From Fragilariopsis cylindrus CCMP1102 (lineage: Eukaryota > Bacillariophyta > Bacillariophyceae > Bacillariales > Bacillariaceae): DNA of 64,000 bases. The stretch lies in assembly GCA_900095095.1 (NCBI GenBank), contig FMBT01000294.1, positions 558,001 through 622,000 on the forward strand, written 5' to 3'. Below are positions 1-9,902 of this stretch, piece by piece (position 1 is the first letter of the stretch; every line of letters starts with the position of its first letter). Position numbers and translations under genes: made by a program. The notes under the pieces are model-generated. The model worked only from the letters and a program-made list of their open reading frames with translations, was not told where the DNA came from and did not search any database.

Positions 1-62
1 GTACTGTATCACGTTCACAAATACGGACATCATCCTCCAGCACCTCTCTTAGACAAAATAGT

Positions 63-2739
63 ATGGACTCCTCCGTTGAAGATAGCAATGGCGACACAAT
101 AACAACCGCCACCCAGTTGTCATCAGATCCCAATCACATCGCGACTTCCGATGAATCTTTCGGCACGACACAAGAAAGTACGACGTCATCCACATCACCA
201 ATCGAGCAATCCTCGGTTGCGGAACAACAGCCCCAGCAAGAACCTCTCTTGTTGCCAAATACCACTCCTACACCATCTTCGAACACGATGCGACAATTAG
301 CTAATTTCGCCATGGCAGCTTCCACAGCTGCCACCACTGCCACGACATCGGCAATAAGCAACAGTCGCTTTCTTGCCCATCATTCGTCGTCGTCGCCGCC
401 AACGTCATCAACATCAACATCAACATCAACGTACCCAACTTTGGCACGTTCACCGTCTATTCCATATTGGGCTAGGTTGCTCTTGCCGATATTATGTGTG
501 GGGTGTCAAATCCTATTTTATTATGGCCAAACGGTATGTAACATTTCTAAAGGATTAAATAAATATTGATTCTGATGGATTAATGAATTAGCTCTTCATC
601 CTTGAAATTCGAACTGATAGGCTAATTTCCTTTATTTTTTCATTTCTCTCCCTTTCACCTATCCGTTCGAACCAGGAGCCAATGTGGAAACTTCATGTTA
701 ATGCGACCGTTGACGTTTGGGCAAATGCCACAGAATATACCGCTCGTCGAACTTTTGATGTGTTAGGATTAGACTACGACATCCCTATTAAAGTAAATGA
801 AGCAAAGGATGTACAAACATTTACGTACATGTTTGCAATCACAGAATTATGGGAAGCAAAAAATTTACCCGGAACAGCATTACCAAGAACGGCTGCTATA
901 TTGCTTATCATATTTTCAGGATTGTGGCCCCACCTTAAACTTATTATGTTGAACCTAACGTGGTTTTTTGGAAAGCACAAAATGCGTCGAACGACAACCT
1001 TGTCGTGGCTTGCAGCATTAGGAAGTACGTTTTTGTTGCTTGCTTGCTTGCTTGTTTCGTTCGTTCGTTCGTTCGTTCTTGCTGTCATTGCTACGGTTAT
1101 TTAATCCAATCCGTATCGATGCGAGCCGTCCATCTAAAATATTTCTTCTCTCTTTGTATCTGCTTTCAATACCATTACTTATACTATATCTCAATTAATC
1201 ATTACGTTGTGAAATTACGTTCAAGAATGGAGTTTGGCTGATGTACTCGTAGTTTGTGTTATGGTTGGTGTATTGAATTTAGATTGGGTTGTCGACCCTA
1301 GTGCCATCAAAGATGGGGTGGTTAATGATCTTCCAAGTATATTGCAAATCGCGAAAAGTTTGTACACGTCGGAACAAGTATGCGACAAGTTATTGAAAAT
1401 GGATTGCTCCACCCAAAAACGTGTAGCGAAAATTGCCAAATGCAAGGCCTGTAGGGGACTGGTAGGCGAGGCCTTCGGTCATCCCGAATGGGCAAGATCA
1501 ACTGGGAGAAAGATAGTAAACGGAATTTCTACTAATGGAGGAGGGATTGCAACGTTGCGAGTGGTCGGTATGAGAGGTATATATTATTTCTGTGGAGCTG
1601 TTATACTTTCAATTTTTTTGAGTTTGATAGTGGATATTTTTGACCATCGAGCTAAATTATTCGAACGAAAACGTGAAGAAGAAGAACGGGGCGGAGACAG
1701 ATATCGTGAACGCGGTGGATTGCTTTTGGGAGAGCGTCCGGTGCGTCACTTGACTGTAGCCGTGGGAAACGATAACAGTAACAATACCAACAACGGTGAT
1801 TTCGATATTCTCAACGATGACGGACGATTAGATACACCATTGTTGAGTGACGGAGCATCCGCCATTTCCGCCGCTTCTTCTTTGGAAATAGAACTACCGG
1901 AAGGTATAGAAAATGAAGCTATTACATCATCCAATCCGCTCAGAAATAACAACAGAAGTAGTAGGAAAATGTTTTCCATATGGTTCTTGGTCGGCACCTT
2001 GTGTTCTACAGTCTGTGTCTACCTAGCAGCTGAGATGTATACGATGGAACGACTTGTTCATGGTGCTGGTCCCAAACTTTTGCAAGATGTTCTTGGTATA
2101 GACTGGGAAAGACCATATTCCTTTCAAACGCTGATGTGGACAACGGGCGCTGCTGGTGGATGGGACTATATGCTGATGGGAACGTTCGGACTATTTTGCG
2201 TTGTTGGGCCTGTCGTTCGGGCCGTGTTATTATTGTTCACCGTAATATTGGATCAATGCAACGTCTCATCGGTTTCGAACTTAGCCGTGATCGTTAATTT
2301 TCTCGGATCTTTTTGTGCTTGGGAGGTATTCGCGATTGCTACCGTTATGGTACAGATGCTTATGCCCTCGATCACCGATACGATCATTCGAAACCCAGTA
2401 TGTGGACAGATCTCTGATGACGGTTCTTGTCTCCAAATCGAATTTAATCTTATTCCCATTGCGTTTTCTCTTGTCCTAATGGGAGGATTTTCATTGGTCG
2501 GATTGTCATGGATAGCAACTGGACGAGCGATTGACAAAGGAGAAACCACTCCTTTTTATAATAGTGCACGTACCGGTAATAACAATGCCAGTGGTGAAAA
2601 TCTCACTCGAGTTATGACACCAAATCACGACTACGAAAGATTACAAGGAATTGACGAAGGAACGATGGATTATACAAGAGGAGTAGTAGGGGGTGGATCA
2701 GAACTGGAAGAGTTGGTATTTGAGACGAATCAAGTCTAA
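63..2739 (+). CDS. PqiA-like polytopic membrane protein, three exons
   Basis: Predicted integral membrane protein of 777 residues, resembling the paraquat-inducible protein A (PqiA) family. Exons are 63-533, 676-1024 and 1226-2739; the joins (ACG|GTATGT, GGAA|GTACGT) keep the frame and recreate the block GKWSLADVLVVCVMVGVLNL at about residues 273-292, which resembles the family's G-K-W-S-M-x-D-V signature. A second, weaker copy of the same pattern (LGSFCAWEVFAIATVMVQM) lies in the C-terminal third, so the protein has two PqiA-like halves, as bacterial PqiA does. Hydrophobic segments are visible near residues 137-156, 229-249, 279-296 and 391-411, with more in the C-terminal half. The N terminus is a Ser/Thr/Gln-rich tail without a clear signal peptide. 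Bacterial relatives work with MCE-domain proteins in envelope lipid transport; the role in an alga is unknown. Intron 2 contains CTTG/TTCG tetranucleotide repeats. The family call is from motif recall, not a search. Confidence 0.7.
1036..1080. repeat. CTTG/TTCG tetranucleotide tract in an intron
   Basis: Adjacent runs of CTTG and then TTCG units occupy the first part of intron 2 of the PqiA-like gene, just after the donor site. It is a simple sequence repeat with no coding role. Confidence 0.85.
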
Positions 2740-2853
2740 AATTAATGAAATTAGTAGACTAAACCATATATAGTACAGTGTAAATTGAAAACAATGTTTT
2801 CCCTGAAACAAAACAATAATAAATAGATAACATGGAATTATTACTGTTTCTCC

Positions 2854-3460
2854 TTAATCAATTCTAGTTGTAGAAATACCCCCTTCGATGCGATATTTTT
2901 CTTTCCGTGATGCTTCTAGTTGACCCTTAGTCGGCATTGGCCTTGCCGAATTTTCCTCCTTCGTTTCGATGTTACGTGTTCCTCGCGCAGATTCTCTATT
3001 CGATAGTTTATAACCTATCATCCCATAATGGCTCCATGTACTAAGGTCATAGCTGCTTCAATTCCTGCATTAGCCTTAAAAAAAAATCATCATCGTACTT
3101 GTCTGCTAATCGGTAACAAGTTCTCATATGATTGTAACAATCGACAGCTGCAGACCGAACATGACGACCATTGCACTTAATCTGAGTATCTACATATCCA
3201 AGATTCCAATATCCGACGGTATCTTCACTGTACTGTACTTTTTCCGTAGACTTTCGTAGAATTATATTAGCGTGGATGATGGCATTTTGATCCGTGTACC
3301 ATACAATGAGATTCCTCCTTTTGTTTTTCACATATTAGTCCCACACCAATATCATCTCCATCGAAACTACTTGCTGAAAAAAATGCTATGTCGTTCTTTT
3401 TATTGATGCTGGACGGGGTCTAAACAATTCATCAAGCTCATTATTATTTTCCCAATGCAT
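2854..3460 (-). pseudogene. Decayed protein gene with several frameshifts
   Basis: Coding-like sequence runs through this stretch on the minus strand but changes frame repeatedly. Segment 1 starts at ATG 3460 (MHWENNNELDELFRPRPAS). Segment 2, in another frame, reads NDIAFFSASSFDGDDIGVG. Segment 3 is the longest (about 3331-3070) and includes VGYWNLGYVDTQIKCNGRHV. After a run of nine A/T pairs near 3078-3086 the frame changes again to KANAGIEAAMTLVHGAIMG, and a fourth change leads to a last segment ending at stop 2854. Each frame hits a stop just where the next takes over, and no GT-AG introns explain the switches. I do not recognise the family. The start lies only 35 bp beyond the stop of the upstream same-strand gene, so no separate promoter is evident. 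Uncorrected indels in the assembly could mimic this, but neighbouring genes are intact. Confidence 0.6.
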
Positions 3461-3494
3461 GCTTTTCCTATTCAAATTGATAATGTCGTTTATT

Positions 3495-3815
3495 TTATTT
3501 TACAGGATGCGCCGGTGGAAGTTTTTCTTTTGTCATTCCGGATGCCCATTCTGCTGATCCTTGTGTGTACTTTTCTTCTTTCAATTCCTTTGCTCGTTTT
3601 TTGAAATAACGACCTTTCTTATGATCGGCCAATGCCTTTGCATCCGTAAAATGCTGTCCAGTCTCGATAGCGTAAAATTGACCACCACCCGGTAATTCAT
3701 CATCGTATTCGAATACAATAGGTTTCCCCGCCTCATCAGCCTTTTCTATTTGAGTTTGAATTTCATCTCTGTCTTTGGTTATCGAAGAAAAACGTTGTTT
3801 ATTCTTTCGGCCCAT
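3495..3815 (-). CDS. BUD20/ZNF593-like pre-60S factor lacking zinc ligands
   Basis: Protein of 106 residues matching the BUD20/ZNF593 pattern: basic N terminus (MGRKNKQRFS), then an acidic LPGGG turn, a short finger-like helix, and the family tail KELKEEKYTQGSAEWASGM, corresponding to K-Q-L-x-x-E-P-Y-T/S-Q-x-x-A-E-x-A-A-G-M. Family members are nucleolar shuttling proteins that bind pre-60S ribosomes. The odd point is the finger: where ZNF593 has C-x2-C and a second histidine, this protein has YAIETG and F, and it contains no cysteine at all. I chose ATG 3815; the frame stays open upstream to 4046, but that extension is hydrophobic and unlike the family. Upstream lie CTTCTG repeats and a duplicated 19-bp T-rich segment (about 3852-3890). 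Confidence 0.7.
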   Translation of the reverse strand: MGRKNKQRFSSITKDRDEIQTQIEKADEAGKPIVFEYDDELPGGGQFYAIETGQHFTDAKALADHKKGRYFKKRAKELKEEKYTQGSAEWASGMTKEKLPPAHPVK

Positions 3816-4304
3816 GTTGAATATTTTTCTTCTGCTTCTGCTTCTGCTTCTATCTTTTTGTTTTGTAAAAAATCTTTTTGTTTTGTAAAAATAAACAGAA
3901 AACATAATAAATAAAATTTTGTTAGTACTGTATACCGGTATGCAAGGCCAGACGTTAAAACAGGCACGCGATTCAAAGGTATGTGCGGTACTTAAGCCTT
4001 CAAGTGTGATTTGAATTTGAAAGAAAACACACATGCCGATCCCCATGAGTTTGAAAATTTATCATTAGTAAATACACTAAGGTCCCGGTCGACGCGATTC
4101 AACAAAATCATTTGAAATCATGACATTGATGATTGTTCTTGTTCTTCCACAAGATGTTCAGTATTTCACGTGTTCATAAGATTGCGGGGTTACAGTAGGT
4201 TTGCAGAGCACAGCAGGTACTAGTACACTAAGTTTTATTTTTCTATCTCCGTACTCTCTACGCTTCGTTATTAACATCATTAGAAACAAGAACAGTTAGT
4301 TACC
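3816..4304. promoter_or_regulatory. Divergent intergenic region, BUD20-like / LRR-like
   Basis: This 489-bp spacer lies between two head-to-head start codons. It holds CTTCTG repeats next to the minus-strand start, a duplicated T-rich segment, and TACWGTA words at 3926-3932 (TACTGTA, 111 bp before the minus-strand start) and 4191-4197 (TACAGTA, about 110 bp before the plus-strand start). No separate gene is convincing. Confidence 0.5.
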
Positions 4305-6872
4305 ATGGAGACGATGATTGAAAAGAAGGTGCGAAAGCGTATGATATTCATGGAATCTGAACGGAATCGTAAGCTTAATGCACAATGTTCTGCTATTCAA
4401 TTTGCACCTAAATCGTTTGATGAAATCAAAGAAGAACGAGAGGCCGTGGCTGTTTCTTCGTGTGCTGATGATAATGAACGAGACGAGGAGGATTGTAATG
4501 CTTCTATCATGTCAGACTGTGTCAGTGAGTTACGGCGTCGACGTGTGTACTATCAACACCATAAATGTGAATATCCGACGAAATCGATCAAGAAGAAACC
4601 CAAGTTTTGGGAACCGGAAGAAGTCCCTGGTCCAGCTGTGATGTTATCTCCATCAAGAGGTAATCGTTATGCTTCTTCAACCTCCGACAGGATGAAATCT
4701 AACGCGTCGTCGTCATCATCGTTATACCAAGAATCTTCGTCCAAAATCGCTACACCTCGTGTACTATGGAAGGTCCAAACTACTAATCTTACGCATGACT
4801 TCGAGGCATTGTTAATGAGAAACAACAGTTCCAATGATCACGGTGATCAGGAAAGAAACAATGATGGTTATACTACTAATGATGAAATCATGGATTACGA
4901 TGAAGATGAGATCATGACGCCGATAAAGATCACAAGAAACACCATAGATTACGATGATGATGAGGATATGGAAGAAAATGAGGGTTACATCATGTCCCCA
5001 ACAAGTGCTCAGACAGGAGGTCCTCATCATTCCACCGCCGACGCTGCTAACATTACGCCAGCTCATAATTTTACAAGTAACGAAGCTACTGTAAATGAGA
5101 TTCAAACCGCTACACAGGCTCTAGCAGCATTCGTAACAAGTGCCGCATGTGTAATGAAGGAAGCAAAAACCCTTGGTGGGGAGGAGATTGGTAGCAGTAG
5201 GAACAATCCCTTGGTATCCATTAGACGCAAGATACAAGTGTCGAAGGAGGAACCAGAAACACCAAAGATCAAACAATCGGTATCCTTTACACCCATTAAA
5301 GAAGAGCGCCCCACGACAACTCATCATTACGTCTTACAAGATGAAGCTACTCCACTCAAATCCATCAATGAGGAGGAATCGCGTTCGAGCAGTATGATCT
5401 TAACTACTAAAAAGAAGGAAATGGATACAACACCTTCCACTATGGCGACCATCACTACACCCATGACCATGGATAATAGCATGGATGAGGCGGATATAAT
5501 GATTTCTGCGAACCGTGGCGGTGCTGTTGTTAATTTTGTTGGTGACGTAACAAGTGATGATGCCGTTATTGAGACGTTGGAAAGTGAAGTTTTATGGCCG
5601 TCTCTATTTGGCGAAAACTTTGCTGGAGGTGTCGATGAAGATACGAAAACAATGTTAGAGGCATTAGTTGAAGGTGGAGCCCTCCAACGAGAAGCCAATG
5701 GAATGAATATTCTAAAACTTTTCGTGGACATGTATCATAAGCATACCTTCGAAAGGATCGTTCAAAGTGTCAGATCATTGAAAGGGCTACAATCATTCGT
5801 TATTTGTCGTGGACTAGATCCTCTTCGACCAACTTATCGTACAGTCCAAGAAATGAAGTCTCTTCTGAACGCTACTAGGTCTGTCGACCAACTGGACTCG
5901 TTAATGTTGTTGAACTTTAATTCGAACTCTTTGACCGATGTAGCTAGGATGATACACCACCAACCATCGCTTTATCGTATTCAAATCCAACTTGCAGACG
6001 GAACCTTAAATGGAGAGATCATGACTGTAATTGCAACCGCGCCGCGTCTGACTCATATTATGCTCGGACTAAAGGAATCGTGCTCCGTTGGGACGATAAT
6101 GAACTCCAAGACGATTCAAAGTATTCGAATCAACTCCAAAGATCTTGTATTGAAGAAAAGTCATGTACGGACATTAGTCTACAGTCTCCAATCGAATTTT
6201 ACCCTCACCTCTTTGGACATTGAGGCACCAATTTCGTTGGAAGAATTTAGGTCGTTGTGTACCACACTCAAGCAAAACTATCGATTGGAGTCTCTTCGGT
6301 TGAATTTGGATCTGAAGACGAAAAATGAGAGTGGAATCGCTGCTTTGGAGCTTGCGACTTTATTCAGTGAAAACAATATGTTAATCAGTATATGGAACTA
6401 CTCGTACCAATCGTGCCCCGTAAGTGATACGAGTATTTGCATCGTTAACTCGGCATTAAGAAACAGTAAGTCCATGGTGAATTTCAAGTTCTTTTCAGAA
6501 GATATTGATGGCTGGAAGAACAAAACGGGAGGAAATCCAGAATGGATGACGGATCCCAACGTGTTCAATGCGAATGCGAATGGTATGGTTGATGGTCCTG
6601 AAACTATCAGGATGAAACAGTGCGATGGCTGCGATGGCTCAGTTTCTATCTTGTCAGGTGCTACCAATTCAGTTGGGCAGACCACAGTTGGCACAGTTGG
6701 AACCAAGGAATTACTTGCGGATGAATTTTCGGCCTTTGTTAATATGATGGATAATGACACCTTTTCTATCCCCTGCGACTGTGTCAACATTGGAAAAATT
6801 GAAAATATTGCTGCCGATTTCCACAAATGGGCTTTTCCTACCACTAAAAATTCCCGACGGATGGAACTTTAA
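4305..6872 (+). CDS. LRR-like protein with disordered N-terminal half
   Basis: Single-exon protein of 855 residues starting at ATG 4305. Roughly residues 1-425 are low complexity and charged, with Asp/Glu-rich stretches, Ser runs and Lys-Lys clusters (KKVRKR, KKKPKFWEPEEVPGP), so probably disordered and possibly nuclear or cytoplasmic. From about residue 425 to 720 the sequence becomes ordered and shows irregular leucine-rich repeats of the ribonuclease-inhibitor style: VQSVRSLKGLQSFVICRGL, LDSLMLLNFNSNSLTDVARM, FTLTSLDIEAPISLEEFRSL, YRLESLRLNLDLKTKNESG. The last part holds a small Cys cluster (CDGCDG) and an acidic stretch. I see no signal peptide or membrane segment. Such LRR proteins are common in diatoms and usually of unknown function; a protein-binding role is inference. 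The 3' end faces the phosphatase gene with 165 bp between the stops. Confidence 0.75.
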   Translation: METMIEKKVRKRMIFMESERNRKLNAQCSAIQFAPKSFDEIKEEREAVAVSSCADDNERDEEDCNASIMSDCVSELRRRRVYYQHHKCEYPTKSIKKKPKFWEPEEVPGPAVMLSPSRGNRYASSTSDRMKSNASSSSSLYQESSSKIATPRVLWKVQTTNLTHDFEALLMRNNSSNDHGDQERNNDGYTTNDEIMDYDEDEIMTPIKITRNTIDYDDDEDMEENEGYIMSPTSAQTGGPHHSTADAANITPAHNFTSNEATVNEIQTATQALAAFVTSAACVMKEAKTLGGEEIGSSRNNPLVSIRRKIQVSKEEPETPKIKQSVSFTPIKEERPTTTHHYVLQDEATPLKSINEEESRSSSMILTTKKKEMDTTPSTMATITTPMTMDNSMDEADIMISANRGGAVVNFVGDVTSDDAVIETLESEVLWPSLFGENFAGGVDEDTKTMLEALVEGGALQREANGMNILKLFVDMYHKHTFERIVQSVRSLKGLQSFVICRGLDPLRPTYRTVQEMKSLLNATRSVDQLDSLMLLNFNSNSLTDVARMIHHQPSLYRIQIQLADGTLNGEIMTVIATAPRLTHIMLGLKESCSVGTIMNSKTIQSIRINSKDLVLKKSHVRTLVYSLQSNFTLTSLDIEAPISLEEFRSLCTTLKQNYRLESLRLNLDLKTKNESGIAALELATLFSENNMLISIWNYSYQSCPVSDTSICIVNSALRNSKSMVNFKFFSEDIDGWKNKTGGNPEWMTDPNVFNANANGMVDGPETIRMKQCDGCDGSVSILSGATNSVGQTTVGTVGTKELLADEFSAFVNMMDNDTFSIPCDCVNIGKIENIAADFHKWAFPTTKNSRRMEL

Positions 6873-7037
6873 ATAAAGTGAAGAGTCGTTGTTCTTCCTT
6901 TCACCGTAGAAATTCCAATACCAGTAGAAAGAGTAGTATATAATTATCTATTATTTATGATACTTCATATATATTAATCAATATAATAATGAAACATATA
7001 TGCGTTTAACTCTTTTTACCTATTTATTTTAGCTATA

Positions 7038-7907
7038 CTACGTACGAACAAACTCTAAAATAACACTTCTCATTTCTCCAGTTTGGAACCACCCTTTCAA
7101 GCTTTCCTCGGCGACTTCAAAATTAGCATTGAAAGCCGTTAATAACCAAGCCGAATGACTTGCCACACCGACAACATTCTCCTCCCGTGATTCAAGCCAT
7201 TCTAAAAATTTGTACACTCGTTCCGTTACCTCTTTCTTCGTTTCACGTCGGTCCTTTTCAAAGAGGGTATCTTCTTCATCTGATAGTAAGGAAAAATCTA
7301 CCATTGGAAACTCGCGTTCCTGTTGTGATTTTGGACGACGTTGATCACAAACATGTACTCCAGTTTCCTCTCGGACCATCTCATGAGCACAAAATGGGAC
7401 CTTACCAATAAATGCATCAAAAGCAATGACACCAGTTTGAAGTGCTCTACAATTAGGACTTAATACAACAAGTTGAGGTTTGTGTGTATCATCTAATGCT
7501 TGTATAGTCGGTTGTAGTATCATTGCCTGTTCTCGACCTTTATTGGTAAGAGGTGCATCTAAAATTTCTTCCATACAATATGGATTAGGATTCTCCAGAG
7601 ATAATCCGATACAATGTGTCCACGTCTTTCCGTCTTCCTTTGCAAGATCTGCCATTAGATTATGAAATCCTTGACCGTGTCGTACGAAATGAACAAGTTT
7701 TGTAATTGTGTTCGCCTTATTATTGTCTACTGTAGTGATAGGAGAAGGTGCGTTAGGATCATCCACCGCATAGCACTTCACAACGAGAGGACGGGATTTC
7801 ATTCTTTCCTCACATTCCGTCATTCCTTCCATATGTTCGTCGAAGTCACTTTTGCCCACAGCCAGTGCTATTTCGCTGTGCCTGGCGGCCTTCTTGCTTT
7901 CTGCCAT
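7038..7907 (-). CDS. Histidine phosphatase (phosphoglycerate mutase-like)
   Basis: Protein of 289 residues of the histidine phosphatase superfamily, phosphoglycerate-mutase-like branch. The RHG motif is in LVHFVRHGQGFHNL (about residue 75), with the catalytic His that is phosphorylated in this family; the second catalytic His is in GVASHSAWLLTAF near the C terminus; the central LSPNCRALQTG segment matches the family's S-P-x-x-R-x-x-Q-T. The REETGVHVCDQRRPKSQ segment is typical of the eukaryotic cytosolic subgroup. Substrate cannot be read from sequence; it may be a small phosphorylated metabolite and need not be glycolytic. No signal peptide is evident, so a cytosolic location is likely. Start ATG 7907 fits; the next gene is divergent. 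Confidence 0.85.
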   Translation of the reverse strand: MAESKKAARHSEIALAVGKSDFDEHMEGMTECEERMKSRPLVVKCYAVDDPNAPSPITTVDNNKANTITKLVHFVRHGQGFHNLMADLAKEDGKTWTHCIGLSLENPNPYCMEEILDAPLTNKGREQAMILQPTIQALDDTHKPQLVVLSPNCRALQTGVIAFDAFIGKVPFCAHEMVREETGVHVCDQRRPKSQQEREFPMVDFSLLSDEEDTLFEKDRRETKKEVTERVYKFLEWLESREENVVGVASHSAWLLTAFNANFEVAEESLKGWFQTGEMRSVILEFVRT

Positions 7908-8272
7908 GATGATGATGATGCTGATTTAAAGATTCAATACTATTGACTGATGATTGCTATTGTTTTCCTCTTTTATACGAACGAAGTTTATGTCTCTCTA
8001 TTGGTTTGTTCTTGGTTTGTTGGTTTATGCCGAGGAAAATATGAAAATAGCATGATGAGCAAAAATCTGTTATTTCTCTCAAACATACTTACTCGTAACT
8101 TAGGTCCTACTACCGTATCGTTGTATGTTGTTAGTATTTGATAGTTAACCTACTGGTCCAGACCGATCACAGTTTAAGAAATTAACTTTTTCATTGAAAA
8201 GAAATTCAAAACAAGTTATTCAAAAAAATATATAACACTACTGGTATTCAGTATACTTGAAGTACAGTTACG
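7908..8272. promoter_or_regulatory. Divergent promoter region with TATA-like box
   Basis: The 365-bp spacer separates two head-to-head genes. On the plus strand TATATAA occurs at 8229-8235, 38 bp before the start codon at 8273, a possible TATA box. The small open frame at 7950-8141 has no features of a protein. Confidence 0.4.
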
Positions 8273-9457
8273 ATGTCAAAGCTTTACTCCAGGACGAATT
8301 TCCTTCACTGCTCTATATTACTATTGCATTTCTTTGCATGGTCGGGCATACAAAACCTGCGAGTGCGAGCAAGTTCCGCATACGAATCCACCATCAACAA
8401 TGACGAGACGACGTCGTCGACGACGACGAGAACAAAAGACACTAAAGATAATAATTTAGAACCTACCACAACTACAAGTAATAACGATATTATCTATACA
8501 TACTATGAGAAAATCGATATGTTAAATCGTACGACTGGAATGTCCGATGAAGAGGATTCCGATCTTCTTAATTTTTGGAAAGAAACTTGGAAAGCTGCTG
8601 GATATATGCCAATAATCCTCACTGCTGAAGATATAATGATCAGTTTTCAGCGACATGATGATGATGATGGAGGACAAACTACCACCACCACCAAAAGCAA
8701 ATATTTTACGAAAGATCGATATGATTCTATCACATCTAGATTGAACAATCTGAATCAAGATGATTTTAGTCGAATACTCTTTCGTCGGTGGATTGCAATG
8801 GCTACTGTAGATGGTGGATGGTTTTCCGACTATGATAATTTCCCACTTCGACGACGACGACGGCATCAATCATACTTTTCTTCACCACCACCAAATCAAA
8901 TAGCACAAGCAGGAAAACTGCATCTACAGGAACAGCTTCCGAACGATGGTAAAATGACGCTTCATGATATTTTGTCTCCAACATTAGCCTCCGGATCTGG
9001 AAAAGAATGGTTAGATACATTAGAGAATATGTTGGATGATGCCGAAAAGCACTGCCAAAGAGCAGCAGAATATCGACATCGTCATGATGACAATGATGGA
9101 CGAGAAAACTATGGCAGTCATAATATTAATTGCTTCTGGACAGATTCACTTGGAATACACAGTCTTCGAACGAATAATAATCACAATCAAGATATTCCAG
9201 CACCTAAAACTTCTAGACAAGTTGCTGTTCCATTCGATAAAGACGATCCTGTTTCTTTCAATGATCCGAAACTTTGCTCTTCTAAAAACTTTCGAAATAA
9301 ATGGACTGTCCATTTTGGTGGAGAAATATTACAAAGAGGAAAGTATATACCATCACCTAAGGATCGTCTTCCGAAACATAGATTAAAATTGGCCAGGAGC
9401 TGGTTAGATCAATGGCATATACTTTGTGATGATAATAAGACTGACAGTATGAAATAA
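8273..9457 (+). CDS. Secretory glycosyltransferase-like protein with DxD motif
   Basis: Protein of 394 residues. The N terminus has a signal peptide or signal anchor (hydrophobic LHCSILLLHFFAWSGI at about 11-26), pointing to the ER/Golgi. After a Thr-rich linker comes LNFWKETWKAAGYMPIILTAED, resembling the W-K-x-x-W-x-x-A-G-x-x-P-x-x-L-T-x-x-D block I associate with diatom glycosyltransferase-like proteins. Then FRRWIAMATVDGGWFSDYDNFPL, where DYD can serve as the DxD metal/nucleotide-sugar motif, and GKMTLHDILSPTLASGSGKEWLD. This order (W-K-W, R-W-x-A-M-A-x-x-G-G-W-x-S-D-Y-D) supports a nucleotide-sugar transferase fold, though acceptor and donor are unknown. His- and Asp-rich patches interrupt the domain. 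The family call is inference from the motif pattern; a secreted protein of unknown function is the fallback. Confidence 0.6.
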   Translation: MSKLYSRTNFLHCSILLLHFFAWSGIQNLRVRASSAYESTINNDETTSSTTTRTKDTKDNNLEPTTTTSNNDIIYTYYEKIDMLNRTTGMSDEEDSDLLNFWKETWKAAGYMPIILTAEDIMISFQRHDDDDGGQTTTTTKSKYFTKDRYDSITSRLNNLNQDDFSRILFRRWIAMATVDGGWFSDYDNFPLRRRRRHQSYFSSPPPNQIAQAGKLHLQEQLPNDGKMTLHDILSPTLASGSGKEWLDTLENMLDDAEKHCQRAAEYRHRHDDNDGRENYGSHNINCFWTDSLGIHSLRTNNNHNQDIPAPKTSRQVAVPFDKDDPVSFNDPKLCSSKNFRNKWTVHFGGEILQRGKYIPSPKDRLPKHRLKLARSWLDQWHILCDDNKTDSMK

Positions 9458-9902
9458 TAGTAGTAATAATTGATAAATGTTGAAGATGCCGAATACTTTC
9501 GTTGCAGTATATCGTTGCGATCGTTGTGATCCAGGATCGTATTTTCATCTACCGGACATGAATTAACTGAGCTCTTTCACACAAGGGCATCGTTATGTAA
9601 GATTTCTGATTCTTTAAATATTATTGATGAGCTAAGTTCTCAATCTTTTGAGACAAATGAGTCGGAGTCAAGTCCTCTGTTGCATTGAAACATGACACTG
9701 ATTGGGAATAATTGAATGATAAGCCTTCGAACATATAACAGTGGGAAAAAATCATCGTATTTTTAATCCATGGTTTCCGCTATTCAATAACGCAATGATA
9801 AAGTAAATTTAACAATGGTAAATTTCAAATTATTTCGCTTTACGTTAAAGAGCGACTACAATGCGGTATTGAGCATACATTATGCTGTGTTTAAAGAGCT
9901 TG
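9458..9902. other. Convergent intergenic spacer
   Basis: This 445-bp AT-rich stretch lies between two facing stop codons. I see no gene, repeat array or structured RNA in it. Confidence 0.5.

Noticed and set aside
3816-4046. N-terminal extension of the BUD20-like protein to 183 residues
   Set aside because: The extension is hydrophobic and unlike the basic family start, and it covers T-rich repeats typical of a leader.
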